Counted from the stretch's first letter, positions 44,982 to 54,382 are shown. The stretch: DNA of 64,000 bases from Streptomyces kronopolitis (GCF_014646275.1 NZ_BMND01000014.1:62001-126000), one strand, 5' to 3'. The notes: a model not told the origin generated them from the letters alone. Made by a program: numbers and translations.

Positions 44982-45506
44982 TTACGGCGTCATGGGCCGG
45001 TGCACACCGGCCGCCAGTGGCAGCGCGGCCCAGACGGTGCAGCCGCTGTCGGCCTCGATGCTGCGGCCCCAGCACGCGGAGGACAGGGCGACCAGCTCCA
45101 GACCGCGGCCGTGTTCCTGTTCCCCGCCGGGGTGGCGCACCCGTGGTACCGACGCCGAGCCCCCGCGGTCGTGCACCTCGATGTGCAGCAGGTCCTTCGA
45201 CCTCCATATCCGGCAGGTGAAGCGGGTGCCGGCGGAATACTGGATCGCATTGGTGCACAGTTCCGACAGGACGAGCAGCATGAGGTATCGGGTGTCGTCG
45301 TCATGGATGTGCTGTCCGTCGAGCCAGGCGCGGACCAGGCTCCGGCACACCGGGACCGCCCGTCGCAGCGCCGGCAGCCGGAAGACCACACGCGGTGCGG
45401 AACTCCAGCAGTCGGCGGGCACGATCTCGCTTCTTTCCCGGGGCCAGTTCGCGATATGCCGGACGGCAACAGTGACTTCGGCCGAATGCATGGTGGTGGG
45501 TAACAT
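44982..45506 (-). CDS. RsbW-like ATP-binding protein (anti-sigma-factor type)
   Basis: 174-residue GHKL-fold ATPase of the serine-kinase/anti-sigma group. It shows the N box LVLSELCTNAIQYSAG, the G1 box VHDRGGSAS and a G2 box EHGRGLELVALSSACWG, preceded by the alpha/beta part VFRLPALRRAVPVCRSLVRAWL. Streptomyces have many such proteins, some of which bind and inhibit sigma factors and are released by anti-anti-sigma factors; no such partner gene is adjacent here. CAGGAAAGGGG precedes the ATG at 45506. It is next to the polyketide unit and may or may not be functionally linked. Confidence 0.85.
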   Translation of the reverse strand: MLPTTMHSAEVTVAVRHIANWPRERSEIVPADCWSSAPRVVFRLPALRRAVPVCRSLVRAWLDGQHIHDDDTRYLMLLVLSELCTNAIQYSAGTRFTCRIWRSKDLLHIEVHDRGGSASVPRVRHPGGEQEHGRGLELVALSSACWGRSIEADSGCTVWAALPLAAGVHRPMTP

Positions 45507-45970
45507 GACTACCCCTTTCCTGTGTACCTCATGGACTTCGATGTCGCTTTCGCCTCATGAAGCACTGCCAGCGGCATCGCTCGGGCTGTCCTGGCGGCCT
45601 TGGTAATGGGCCGCGCCGCCGGTGCGTACCGGCCCGCTTTTCAGCTTTGCTTTCCCTTTCAATTCAAGCAGTGCGCATGCCCGTACGGAAGGCGCACAGC
45701 GCAGCGAAGGGAGCAGCCGGGGAGGGGGCGGCGCGAAATACTATGACCATAAAAAGGCGGTTGCGCATTCCCGGAGAGACGGACGTCGGAAATGCACAAG
45801 GAGGCACCGGTGAGATGGCGGCGAGAATGTATCAGGAATTCAGCGGGTTGTGAACCGGCCGGGCGGGAGTTCGCCGGCGGGGAGGAGCCGCGTGCCCAAC
45901 ACCGCACCAAGGGTGGGCAGTTCGGGGCGTCAGGAGCGCCGGTGGCCGCACCGGCCGGCGGGCAGGGCGA
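45507..45970. other. Gap between the ATPase gene and the polyketide synthase terminator
   Basis: About 460 bases. Between 45640 and 45790 the base composition drops below that of neighbouring genes (TTTGCTTTCCCTTTCAATTC, ATACTATGACCATAAAAAGG). This likely includes the ATPase promoter. Frames on both strands (for example 45622-45813) lack ribosome sites and normal codon use and are not called. Confidence 0.45.
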
Positions 45971-46003
45971 ACGCCCGGCGGGCAGGTTGCGCCCGCCGGG
46001 CGT
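45971..46003 (-). terminator. Terminator after the polyketide synthase
   Basis: Perfect 13-bp stem ACGCCCGGCGGGC / GCCCGCCGGGCGT with a seven-base loop, 20 bases beyond the stop of the minus-strand synthase gene. Confidence 0.75.
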
Positions 46004-46022
46004 CGCCGTGGAAAAGCCGTCG

Positions 46023-49000
46023 CTAAGCCGACGGCAGATCCAGTCCCAGCTGTTCCGCGATACCGGCCGCGAGTGCGGCCAGCGTCGGGTGTTCCCAGAC
46101 GAAGTTCCTCGGCAGGGCGAGGGAGAAGGAACGGTCGAGCCGCACCCGCAATTCCATCGCCAACAAGGAGTCGAATCCCAGGGACTTCAGCGGGGTCTGC
46201 GGATCGAGAGAGCTTTTCCCGAGCCGGAGAACATCGCGGACATGGCCCGCGATATGGTCTTCCAGAGCGGACCGCCGGGCCAGTCCGGTGGGCAGGGCGG
46301 CGAGTTGGGCGCGCAGGTCGTCGGTGATCTCCGCGGGCGTGTTCCCTTCCTCCGGCAAGGCCTCACCGGACATCGCGCTGAAGAACGGGAGATGCCGGCC
46401 GGCGGGCGGCACCCAGGTTTCCGGCGGGCCGGGAATGACCCCGGTCTGCACCCGCCGGTGGGACAGCAGCGCGTGCAGTGCCGCCAGTCCCTGGTCGGTG
46501 GGGATGGTGCGGTATCCGCGGCGGCTGAAGTCGGTGGCGACACCGATCTCGCCCCACGGGCCCCAGTTGACCGCCACCGTCGGCATGCCCTGTGCGGAGC
46601 GCCAGGCGGCGAACCCGTCGAGCCAGGAGTTCGCCGCGGCGTAGACGCCCTGCCCGGGGTTGCCGAGCAGCGAGGCCATGGAGGAGAACGCCGCGAACCA
46701 GTCCAGGGGGTGGTCGGCGGTGGCGTGGTGGAGGTGCCAGGCGCCGGCCACCTTCGGCAGCCACACCCGCTCCAGCTGGTCGTCGGCGACGTTGGTGAGC
46801 ACGGCGTCGTCCAGCACCATGGCGCAGTGCACCACGCCGTGCAGCCGGAAGCCGTCGCGCACCGCGGTGGACACCAGCCGCTCGGCGGTGCCCGGGTCGG
46901 CGATGTCGCCGAGGACCACCGACACCTTGGCGGTCCGGCCCACCGTGGTGGCCAGCGCCTGTGCGACGTCGGGCGCCGGGGCGGAGCGGCCGTTGAGCAC
47001 GACGTGGCCGGCGCCGTGGCCCGCGAGCCACTTCGCCGTGGCCAGGCCCAGGCCGCCCAGTCCGCCGGTGACGATGTACGCCCCGCCCTCCTGCACCGGC
47101 ATCTCCAGGTCCGGCAGCACCGCGGGGGCCTCGCCGGTGTCCGGCACGGTCAGCACCAGCTTGCCGACGTGGTCGGCGGCCGCCATGGTGCGGAAGACCG
47201 TGGCGGCCTCGGACAGCGGATACTCCGTGCAGTGCAGGGGCTTGAGCCGGCCCTCCTCGAACGCGCCGAGCACCTCGCGCCACACCGACGCGAAGGTGTC
47301 GGGCCGGTTGCGCTGGAGCTCGATGAGGTCGACGGTGCTCAGGGTGACGTTGTGCCGCAGCGGCAGCATCCCCAGCGGGGCGTCCGCCATGATGTCGCGC
47401 ACCCCCAGCTCCACGAAGCGGCCGAACGGGCGCAGCGTCTCCAGGCCCGTGCGGATGGCCGCCCCGGACAGCGAGTTGAGGACCACGTCGACGCCCTCGC
47501 CGTTGGTCGCCTCCCGGACGCGTTCGCCGAACTCCAGGCTCCGGGAGTCCATGACGTGCCGGATGCCCATGCCGCGCAGGTAGCGGCGCTTGTCCTCGCT
47601 GCCGGCCGTGGCCAGCACCTCGGCGCCCAGCAGCCGGGCCACCGCGATCGCCGCGAGCCCCGTGCCGCCGGTGGCGGAGTGGATCAGCACCCGCTCCCCC
47701 GCGGTCAGCCGGGCGACCGTCCGCAGGGAGTACCAGGCGGTCAGGAAGGCGATCGGCAGTCCGGCCGCGGCCACCGGATCGATGCCGAACGGGATGGGCG
47801 CGACCGTCTCGGCGGGCAGGGTCAGGAACGAGCCGAAGGCCCCGCCGCGCAGATCGACCGCGATCACCTCGTCGCCGACCCGCACCCGCTCCACCCCCTC
47901 GCCGACCGCGCTGACCACTCCGGAGCACTCGAAGCCGATCCGGTAGCGGACGTCCAGGTCGCCGGGGAGCAGGCCCATGGCGGTGAGCACATCGCGGAAG
48001 TTGAGGCCGGCCGCGGTGACCTTGACCTCGACCTCGCCGGGCCGGGGGGCGCGCCGCGGGGTGGCCGCGTACTCCAGGCTCGACAGGTCGCCGAGCCGGG
48101 AGGCGCGCAGCCGGAACCCGTCCACGCCGTGCTGCACGGTGCAGGCGGTCGCGGCACGGTCGGGGGCGCCGCCGGTCGGCGCGTGCGCCAGCCGGGCCAC
48201 GTACCGGCCGCCGTCGCGCAGCGCGACCTCGTCGTCGGCGGCGTCCGCGAGCAGTTCCAGGGCCACCTCCTCGGGGGCGTCGTCCCCGGCGCCGGTGTCC
48301 AGCGACACCGGCCGGACCTCGGGGTGTTCCAGCGCGCCGACCCGCAGCAGCCCGCGCAGCGCGCTCTGGCCGAGGTCGACCTCGTCCCCCGGGACGACAC
48401 CGCGGGCGCCACGGGTGACGACGTACAGGCGGGGCGCGCCGGTGGTGGTGGCGGCGAGCGACTGGAGCGCGCCGAGCAGCCGCCGGGTGCGGCGCATGGA
48501 CCGCTCCGTCGGGTCCGCGCCGTCCGCGGGCCCGCACAGCAGCACCACGCCGCGCGGGGCCTCCAGGGTCGCGGCCAGGCGGCCGGTGAGGGCGTCGCGG
48601 AAGGAGGCGAGGGAGCCGTCGTCGAGCGCCCGGTCCCAGACCACCGTGCGGGCGCAGTGCTTGCGCAGCGCGGCGGCCAGCGTCTCGGCCGAGCCGTCGG
48701 CCTCGCCGACGATGACCCAGCTGCCCGGTGCCCGGCCGCCGTCCGGTGTCACCCGGGGGGCCTGCTGCCAGCCGATCTCCAGGAGCCAGTCGTCGAACGC
48801 CGCCGCGGTCCGCGCCGCCCGCCGGGCGAACCGCAGCCCGTTGACGACGAGGACGACGGCACCGCCGTCGTCCAGGAGGCGCACGTTCGCGACTATCGCC
48901 TCCGGGGTGATCTCGCTGACGTGCGCGTGGCAGTACACCGCGCTCGCGGGGTCGCCCAGGATGCGCAGCGCCTGCATCCGCACCGGCAGCACCAGCGCCG

Positions 49001-52000
49001 GGTCCTCCTCGTTGATCAGCGGCGCCACGGCGAGCTGGGCGCACAGGTCGAGCAGGACGGGGTGCAGCGGCAGCCCGGACGGCGGGGTGTTCGCCTGCGG
49101 CGGCACCTCGACCCGGGCCCAGAAGCTGTCGTTGTGGCGTCCGGTGTGCAGTGCGCGCACGCCGTTGAAGGCCGGGCCGTGTTCCAGCCCACGCCGGCGC
49201 AGGCTCTCGTAGAGCGCCGAGGGCTCCACCGCGAGCGGATGGCGCACGCTCATCGCCTCGACGGAGCGCGGCCGCAGTTCGGGGCGCACGCTCAGCCGGT
49301 GCAGCGAGGCGCGGGCCTGCCGCTCCCAGCCGCCGCTCTCGTTGCGGGCGAGGATCTCGCACGTCCCGCGGTCCGGTGCGGTCAGCGTGACGACCGTGGA
49401 GATCTCGGTCCGCGGGCTCAGCCGCAGCAGTTGCTCGAAGTGGACGTCGGTGACCTCCACCTCGTCGGGTGCCGCGCCGAAGACCTCGCAGCCGGCCGCG
49501 AGGGCCAGTCCGCAGTGCGCGGCTCCGGGGAAGACCGGGTGGTCGTGCACCTTGTGGTCGGCGAGCCAGGGCAGCGCGTCGGTACCGGCGTCGGCGCGCC
49601 AGCTGTGCCGCACGGGCTCACCGGGGAACTCGCTGTGCCGGCCGGGCAGCGGGGCCCCTGGCGCCTCGGTGGCCGGCGCGGAGACCGGTGCGGCGTCGGC
49701 CCAGTGGTGGCGGCGGTCGAAGGTGACGGTGGGGGCGTCCACGAGGTTGCCGTCGTCGTACAGGTACCGCCAGTTGACAGGCACGCCGGCGCAGTGGGCG
49801 GCGGCGAGCTGGGTGCGCAGCGTGGTCTGCTCGTCCTCGTCGCGGCGCAGCGTGGGCAGGACCACGGGATCGGTGGCGAGCCCGGCCAGGCTGCGTTCGA
49901 CGGAGTGGGTGACGACGGGGTGCGGGGAGATCTCGGTGAAGACCACGTGCCGGTCGGCGGCCGCGGCGGCCACCGCCTCGGCGAACCGCACCGGGCGGCG
50001 CAAGTTGTCGCACCAGTAGTCGGCGTCGAAGGCCGGCGTGACACCGGCGTCGACGACCGTCGAGTACACGGGCACCTCGGGCGCGCGGGGTGCGAGTCCG
50101 GCCAGGGCCGTCCGCAGCGCCGGCAGGACCGGGTCCACCAGCGGGCAGTGCGAGGCGACGTCCACGGCGATCGGGAACACCGGGATCTTGCGGGCCTCCC
50201 AGGCGGCGGCCAGCCGGCTGACCTCCGTGGTCCGCCCGGCCACGACGGTGGAGTCCGGCGCGGACAGCACCGCCACCGACACGGTCCCGTCCGCGCTGTC
50301 GGCGAGCTCCTCGCGCACCGTGGCGGCGTCGAGGCCGACGCTCAGCATGCTGCCGCTGCCGGCGATGTCGCTCAGCAGCCCCGAGCGCCGGCAGATCACC
50401 CGCACGCCGTCGGCCAGCGACAGCGCTCCTGCGACCACCGCCGCCGCGACCTCGCCCATGGAGTGGCCGATGACCGCGGCGGGTTCGACGCCGTGGGCGC
50501 GCCAGGTGGCGGCCAGGGCGATCTGGAGGGCGAAGAGGACCGGCTGCACCGTGCCGCAGCCCTGGACCGGCCGGCCGTTGCGGATCACGTCGAGGACGGA
50601 GACCTCGCTCTCGGCCGTGATGAGTTCGTGGACCTCGCTCAGCGCCTCCAGGAAGGCCGGCTCGGCCTTCAGCAGTCCGCGCCCCATCCCGGGCCACTGG
50701 GAGCCCTGGCCGGAGAACACCCACACCGGCTGCCGCTCGACCGCCGCTCCCACGGCGCCGGTGACCACCGCCGGGTGGCGCTGCCCGGACGCGAACGCCC
50801 GCAGGGAGCCCAGGAGTTCGCGGCGGCCGGAGGCCACCACGCCCAGCCGGCCGCGGCCCGCGCAGCGCCGCAGGGCCAGCGTGTGCGCCACGTCGTGCAG
50901 CGGGAGGTTCGCGCCGTCGCCCTCCATCCAGTCCGCGAGCCGGGTGGCCGCGGCCGGCAGCACGTCCGGTGAGCCGGCCGAGACCAGGAAGACCTCGGAC
51001 GACGGCTGCGCGGGCCGCCCGGAGCTGCGGCGCTTGACGGGCGGGGACTGCGGGGCCTGCTCCAGCAGGACGTGCGCGTTGGTGCCGGAGAAGCCGAAGG
51101 AGGACACCGCGGCCAGCCGGGTGGGGGTGCGCAGCGGCCAGGAACTCAGCTCGGTGGGGACGAACAGCCGGGTGCCGGCCGCCGAGATGGCCGGGTTCCA
51201 GCTCCGGAAGTGCAGGTTCGCCGGGATGGTGCCGCGCTGGAGGCACAGCACGCTCTTGATCAGCCCGGTCACGCCGGCGGCCGGTTCCAGATGCCCCACA
51301 TTGGTCTTCACCGAGGTCAGGGCGCAGCGGCCGGGCCCGTTGCCGTAGACGTCGGAGAGGCTGGCGAACTCGATGGGGTCGCCCACCGGGGTGCCGGTGC
51401 CGTGCGTCTCCACCATGCCCACGTCCCGGGGGTCGACGCCCGACCGGGCCAGGGCCTCCAGGTACAGGGCGCGTTGGGCGGTCACCGAGGGTGCCGCCAG
51501 CCCTTCGGAGGAGCCGTCCTGGTTCGTCGCCGAGCCGCGCAGCACCGCCAGTACCCGGTCCCCGTCCCGTAGCGCGTCCGTGAGGCGCTTGAGCACCACC
51601 ACACCACAGCCCTCACCCCTCACGAACCCGTCGGCGTCGGCGTCGAACGTCCGGCAGCGCCCGGTGGCGGACAGCATGCCCATCCTGGCGAACGACCGGG
51701 TGATGCGCGGTTGGAAGGTCAGGGTGACGCCGCCGGCGAGGGCGAGGTCGCACTCCCCGGCGAGCAGCGCCTGGCGGGCCGTGTGCACGGCCACCAGGGA
51801 GGAGGAGCACGCGGTGTCCAGCGCCACGCACGGTCCCTGCAGTCCGAGCAGATAGGAGATCCGCCCGGCGGCCACACAGTGGCCGTTGGTCAGGATCGAC
51901 CCCTCCAGTTCCTGGGGGTGGCCGGCGAGGTGGTCCATGTAGTCGGTGTAACTGATGCCGGCGAAGACACCCGTGGGGGTGCCGTTCATCCGGTCCGGCG

Positions 52001-52370
52001 GGAGGCCGGCGTGTTCCAGGGCCTCCCAGGCGACCTCCAGCAGCAGGCGGTGCTGGGGGTCGAGGACATCGGCCTCGCGGCCGGCGACGCCGAAGAACGC
52101 GGCGTCGAAGCCCGTCACATCGCGCAGGAAGCCGCCCTGCCTGGGGGTCGCCTCCCCCTCCACCGGCCCCGGGAGCCCCCCGGGGACCAGGCGCCTTCTC
52201 TCCGCGGGCAGTTCGCCCACCGCGTCCCGCTCGTCGACCAGCAGCCGCCACAGGGCCGCGGGCGAATCGGTGTCGCCGGGGAGCCGGCATCCCATGCCGA
52301 TCACGGCGATGTTCTCTGGTGCGGTTCCGGGTTGCGTCCCGGCTGTCGGGCCGTGCGTGTTGTTGCTCAT
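46023..52370 (-). CDS. Type I highly reducing polyketide synthase, KS-AT-DH-ER-KR-ACP
   Basis: 2,115-residue single-module synthase. KS about 20-445 (C188 in DTACSSS, ETHGTGT, KTNVGH). AT about 545-860, with S637 in IGHSMGEVAA and VASH at the position that distinguishes extender units, favouring methylmalonyl-CoA. DH about 905-1150 with H939, although the usual HxxxGxxxxP reads HKVHDHPVFP. A structural KR remnant at about 1170-1410, ER about 1420-1750 (HSATGGTGLAAIAVARLL), KR about 1760-1965 (TGGLGGLGLA, Y1910), ACP about 2030-2105 with S2068 in GFDSL. No methyltransferase or thioesterase is present. Domain order, length and the SMGEVAAAVVAGALS wording match mycobacterial mycocerosic acid synthase-type iterative enzymes, so a methyl-branched acyl chain is the likely product. 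The ATG has GGAGA upstream and lies 36 bases after the stand-alone KS. Confidence 0.93.
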   Translation of the reverse strand: MSNNTHGPTAGTQPGTAPENIAVIGMGCRLPGDTDSPAALWRLLVDERDAVGELPAERRRLVPGGLPGPVEGEATPRQGGFLRDVTGFDAAFFGVAGREADVLDPQHRLLLEVAWEALEHAGLPPDRMNGTPTGVFAGISYTDYMDHLAGHPQELEGSILTNGHCVAAGRISYLLGLQGPCVALDTACSSSLVAVHTARQALLAGECDLALAGGVTLTFQPRITRSFARMGMLSATGRCRTFDADADGFVRGEGCGVVVLKRLTDALRDGDRVLAVLRGSATNQDGSSEGLAAPSVTAQRALYLEALARSGVDPRDVGMVETHGTGTPVGDPIEFASLSDVYGNGPGRCALTSVKTNVGHLEPAAGVTGLIKSVLCLQRGTIPANLHFRSWNPAISAAGTRLFVPTELSSWPLRTPTRLAAVSSFGFSGTNAHVLLEQAPQSPPVKRRSSGRPAQPSSEVFLVSAGSPDVLPAAATRLADWMEGDGANLPLHDVAHTLALRRCAGRGRLGVVASGRRELLGSLRAFASGQRHPAVVTGAVGAAVERQPVWVFSGQGSQWPGMGRGLLKAEPAFLEALSEVHELITAESEVSVLDVIRNGRPVQGCGTVQPVLFALQIALAATWRAHGVEPAAVIGHSMGEVAAAVVAGALSLADGVRVICRRSGLLSDIAGSGSMLSVGLDAATVREELADSADGTVSVAVLSAPDSTVVAGRTTEVSRLAAAWEARKIPVFPIAVDVASHCPLVDPVLPALRTALAGLAPRAPEVPVYSTVVDAGVTPAFDADYWCDNLRRPVRFAEAVAAAAADRHVVFTEISPHPVVTHSVERSLAGLATDPVVLPTLRRDEDEQTTLRTQLAAAHCAGVPVNWRYLYDDGNLVDAPTVTFDRRHHWADAAPVSAPATEAPGAPLPGRHSEFPGEPVRHSWRADAGTDALPWLADHKVHDHPVFPGAAHCGLALAAGCEVFGAAPDEVEVTDVHFEQLLRLSPRTEISTVVTLTAPDRGTCEILARNESGGWERQARASLHRLSVRPELRPRSVEAMSVRHPLAVEPSALYESLRRRGLEHGPAFNGVRALHTGRHNDSFWARVEVPPQANTPPSGLPLHPVLLDLCAQLAVAPLINEEDPALVLPVRMQALRILGDPASAVYCHAHVSEITPEAIVANVRLLDDGGAVVLVVNGLRFARRAARTAAAFDDWLLEIGWQQAPRVTPDGGRAPGSWVIVGEADGSAETLAAALRKHCARTVVWDRALDDGSLASFRDALTGRLAATLEAPRGVVLLCGPADGADPTERSMRRTRRLLGALQSLAATTTGAPRLYVVTRGARGVVPGDEVDLGQSALRGLLRVGALEHPEVRPVSLDTGAGDDAPEEVALELLADAADDEVALRDGGRYVARLAHAPTGGAPDRAATACTVQHGVDGFRLRASRLGDLSSLEYAATPRRAPRPGEVEVKVTAAGLNFRDVLTAMGLLPGDLDVRYRIGFECSGVVSAVGEGVERVRVGDEVIAVDLRGGAFGSFLTLPAETVAPIPFGIDPVAAAGLPIAFLTAWYSLRTVARLTAGERVLIHSATGGTGLAAIAVARLLGAEVLATAGSEDKRRYLRGMGIRHVMDSRSLEFGERVREATNGEGVDVVLNSLSGAAIRTGLETLRPFGRFVELGVRDIMADAPLGMLPLRHNVTLSTVDLIELQRNRPDTFASVWREVLGAFEEGRLKPLHCTEYPLSEAATVFRTMAAADHVGKLVLTVPDTGEAPAVLPDLEMPVQEGGAYIVTGGLGGLGLATAKWLAGHGAGHVVLNGRSAPAPDVAQALATTVGRTAKVSVVLGDIADPGTAERLVSTAVRDGFRLHGVVHCAMVLDDAVLTNVADDQLERVWLPKVAGAWHLHHATADHPLDWFAAFSSMASLLGNPGQGVYAAANSWLDGFAAWRSAQGMPTVAVNWGPWGEIGVATDFSRRGYRTIPTDQGLAALHALLSHRRVQTGVIPGPPETWVPPAGRHLPFFSAMSGEALPEEGNTPAEITDDLRAQLAALPTGLARRSALEDHIAGHVRDVLRLGKSSLDPQTPLKSLGFDSLLAMELRVRLDRSFSLALPRNFVWEHPTLAALAAGIAEQLGLDLPSA

Positions 52371-52406
52371 CGGGGTCTCCGTACGTGGGAGGTGATCTGC
52401 CCTGCG

Positions 52407-53741
52407 TCACACGGCTTCCGGGCTGCCGAGAAGGATGGCGTTCTTCACGCCGCCGACCTGGTAGTTGAAGGACAGCGCGTAGTCGAAGTCGAGCGCGCGG
52501 GTCCGGATGCCGGGGACCGGGTCGAACGGCAGCCCCTCGGCGGGCTGTTCGCAGTTGGCCGTCGGGCACACCTCGCCCCGTTCGAGCATCATCAGCGTCA
52601 TGGCGACGCCCAGGCAGCCGGCCGGTGCGCCGTTGTGGCCGAAGCAGCCCTCCTGGGACGTCATCAGCACCGTGCTGTCCGGCCCGTACAGCTCCTTGAC
52701 GGCGTTCGCCTCGAAGGCGGTGACGACGACGTTGCCGTCGCTGCCGCCGTGGACGTAGGGCACGTCGTCGAGGTGCCAGCGGTCGCCGAGGCAGCGGCGG
52801 ACGGCGGTGACGAGTTCCGCGCCGGTCTCGTCGCAGGCCAGCGGGTTGGCCAGCCCGTCGCGGGTCAGGGCGGTGGCGAGCACCTGCCCGTAGACGTGCG
52901 CGCCGCGCCGGGCGGCGTGCTCCCGGCTCTCCATGATCACGGTGGCGGAGCCCTCGCCGTGGTTGATGCAGTCCGCCCGCCGGTCGTAGGGCCGCATCAG
53001 GGAGCGGAAGGACGGCAGCAGTTCGGGCATGCCGGTGGTGCGCAGCGAGTCATAGGTCTGCTGCGCGCCGCTGAGCAGCCGCTCGATGTTCTGGATGAGC
53101 TGGACGTTGAACACGTCGACGCCGGTCACGACCGCGACCTCGACCTCGCCCTGGGCGATCATCCGCCGGGCGTTGCCGATCTGCACGGCCGACGAGGCGC
53201 AGCCGCACGAGACGGTGTAGCAGGGGCCGTTGGAGCGGGTCAGCGCCGCCTGGACCAGGGCGACGTCCGAGGGCGTCACGGCCTGTTCGGCGGCGACGAA
53301 CAGCTCCATGGCCTCGGCCGCGGTGGTTTTCCCGGGATCGGCGCTCAGCACCGAAAGATAACTTTCGACGTTCGCGTCCACGCCGCCGCGGCCCACCAGT
53401 ATCGCCGCTTCGCTCAGCGCCCCGCCCTGGAATGTCAGCCCGGCGTCCGCGGTGGCTTCCGCCATCGACACCAGGCCGAATCGGTGGGCCTGTGTGTAAT
53501 GCCGGGAGAAGAACGGGGGGACATCCGGGAGGCGTTCGTCGAACATCTCCTGGGTGAGTCCCACCGAGCCGTAGTACACCTCGTCACGCTTGAGGCAGGA
53601 TTGGCCGTTGGAGACCACGTTCCACATGTCGTCGGCCGTGAAGACCGGCTCCGTCCGGCCGGGCAGACAGAATCCGACACCGGTCACGACCACATTCCGG
53701 CCGTCGCTTCCGCTTTCCGGGTTCCCTGATGCTCGGTTCAT
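52407..53741 (-). CDS. Stand-alone beta-ketoacyl synthase
   Basis: 444-residue thiolase-fold condensing enzyme. The nucleophile context is TVSCGCASSAVQIG with C181 as probable active cysteine (C179 two residues earlier is an unusual extra). The two histidines are in YVHGGSDGN (rather than HGTGT) and GCFGHNGAPAG (rather than NxGHxxxAAG). The triad is therefore present but the surroundings are unlike fatty-acid or modular KS domains. It may load a starter, extend or release the chain of the large synthase encoded 36 bases downstream. AAGGAG precedes the ATG at 53741. Confidence 0.88.
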   Translation of the reverse strand: MNRASGNPESGSDGRNVVVTGVGFCLPGRTEPVFTADDMWNVVSNGQSCLKRDEVYYGSVGLTQEMFDERLPDVPPFFSRHYTQAHRFGLVSMAEATADAGLTFQGGALSEAAILVGRGGVDANVESYLSVLSADPGKTTAAEAMELFVAAEQAVTPSDVALVQAALTRSNGPCYTVSCGCASSAVQIGNARRMIAQGEVEVAVVTGVDVFNVQLIQNIERLLSGAQQTYDSLRTTGMPELLPSFRSLMRPYDRRADCINHGEGSATVIMESREHAARRGAHVYGQVLATALTRDGLANPLACDETGAELVTAVRRCLGDRWHLDDVPYVHGGSDGNVVVTAFEANAVKELYGPDSTVLMTSQEGCFGHNGAPAGCLGVAMTLMMLERGEVCPTANCEQPAEGLPFDPVPGIRTRALDFDYALSFNYQVGGVKNAILLGSPEAV

Positions 53742-53820
53742 GACCGGACTCCTTCACTCCTGAGATTGCGCATGGTGTTTCTCCTGTTCACTTGCTTTTC
53801 TTCCGCGCGCCGCACGGCAC

Positions 53821-54027
53821 TTACTCGGCGATGCGCGTGCGGTAGCACCAGCGATAGACGGGGACCGGCTCTCCGCCGACGTCCTCGTATTCGCCGTAGA
53901 ATTCGAAACGCTCGTAGCCGTTGCCCCGCAGGACCCTTATCGGATCGTTCACGGCGTCCCGTGCGTGCTCCGGCAGGGAATTCCCTTCCGGCCCGTCGAC
54001 GAGGATCACCATTGTTCGTTTCGCCAT
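53821..54027 (-). CDS. DUF5988-like small protein
   Basis: 68-residue protein, MAKRTMVILVDGPEGN at the start, GNGYERFEFYGEYEDVGG in the middle and VPVYRWCYRTRIAE at the end. The ending V-[YF]-R-W with a final A-E and the NGYERFE segment match what I know of the DUF5988 family, small proteins found beside actinomycete polyketide and other secondary-metabolite genes. No catalytic motif is seen. Its ATG has GCGGAG, and it is first in the minus-strand order DUF5988, KS, synthase, with 79 bases to the KS start. Confidence 0.75.
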   Translation of the reverse strand: MAKRTMVILVDGPEGNSLPEHARDAVNDPIRVLRGNGYERFEFYGEYEDVGGEPVPVYRWCYRTRIAE

Positions 54028-54187
54028 GTTGTTCTCCGCTTTTCTGTCGCAGTGGGTTTCTGGGGCGGGCGGAAGGTGCCGTGGGGGGACCCGGGTGCAG
54101 TCACTGCGGGCTGCGGCCGAGGGGACGACGGCTCCACCGGACCGGCCGTGTCCGGTGGAGCGACGGGGCGAGGGCGGTTCGCCGGAG

Positions 54188-54238
54188 GCGGTGGGGGTGG
54201 TGGTGCGGTGGGGGTGGTGGTGCGGTGGGGGTGGTGGT
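54188..54238 (+). repeat. Three perfect 17-bp G-rich tandem repeats
   Basis: GCGGTGGGGGTGGTGGT occurs three times in tandem. The G-runs could fold into a G-quadruplex on the plus strand. It lies 160-210 bases upstream of the first gene of the minus-strand polyketide unit. Confidence 0.85.
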
Positions 54239-54350
54239 GCGGTACTGCGGGCCGACTGGGTACGGCGGCGTCCAGGGAGGGTGGGAAGCCGTTTCGGGTG
54301 CCCGGATCCGCGGTGAGACGGACGGCCCGGAGGCGGTGGGGGTGGGGTGC

Positions 54351-54382
54351 TGCGGTGGTGCGGTTCTGCGGTGGTGCGGTTC
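54351..54382 (+). repeat. Two perfect 16-bp G-rich tandem repeats
   Basis: TGCGGTGGTGCGGTTC at 54351-54366 and 54367-54382, followed by a partial third copy (TGCGGTTC). Confidence 0.8.

Noticed and set aside
45792..50972. A 1,726-codon open frame on the plus strand
   Set aside because: Antisense to the polyketide synthase, which has full domain support on the other strand.
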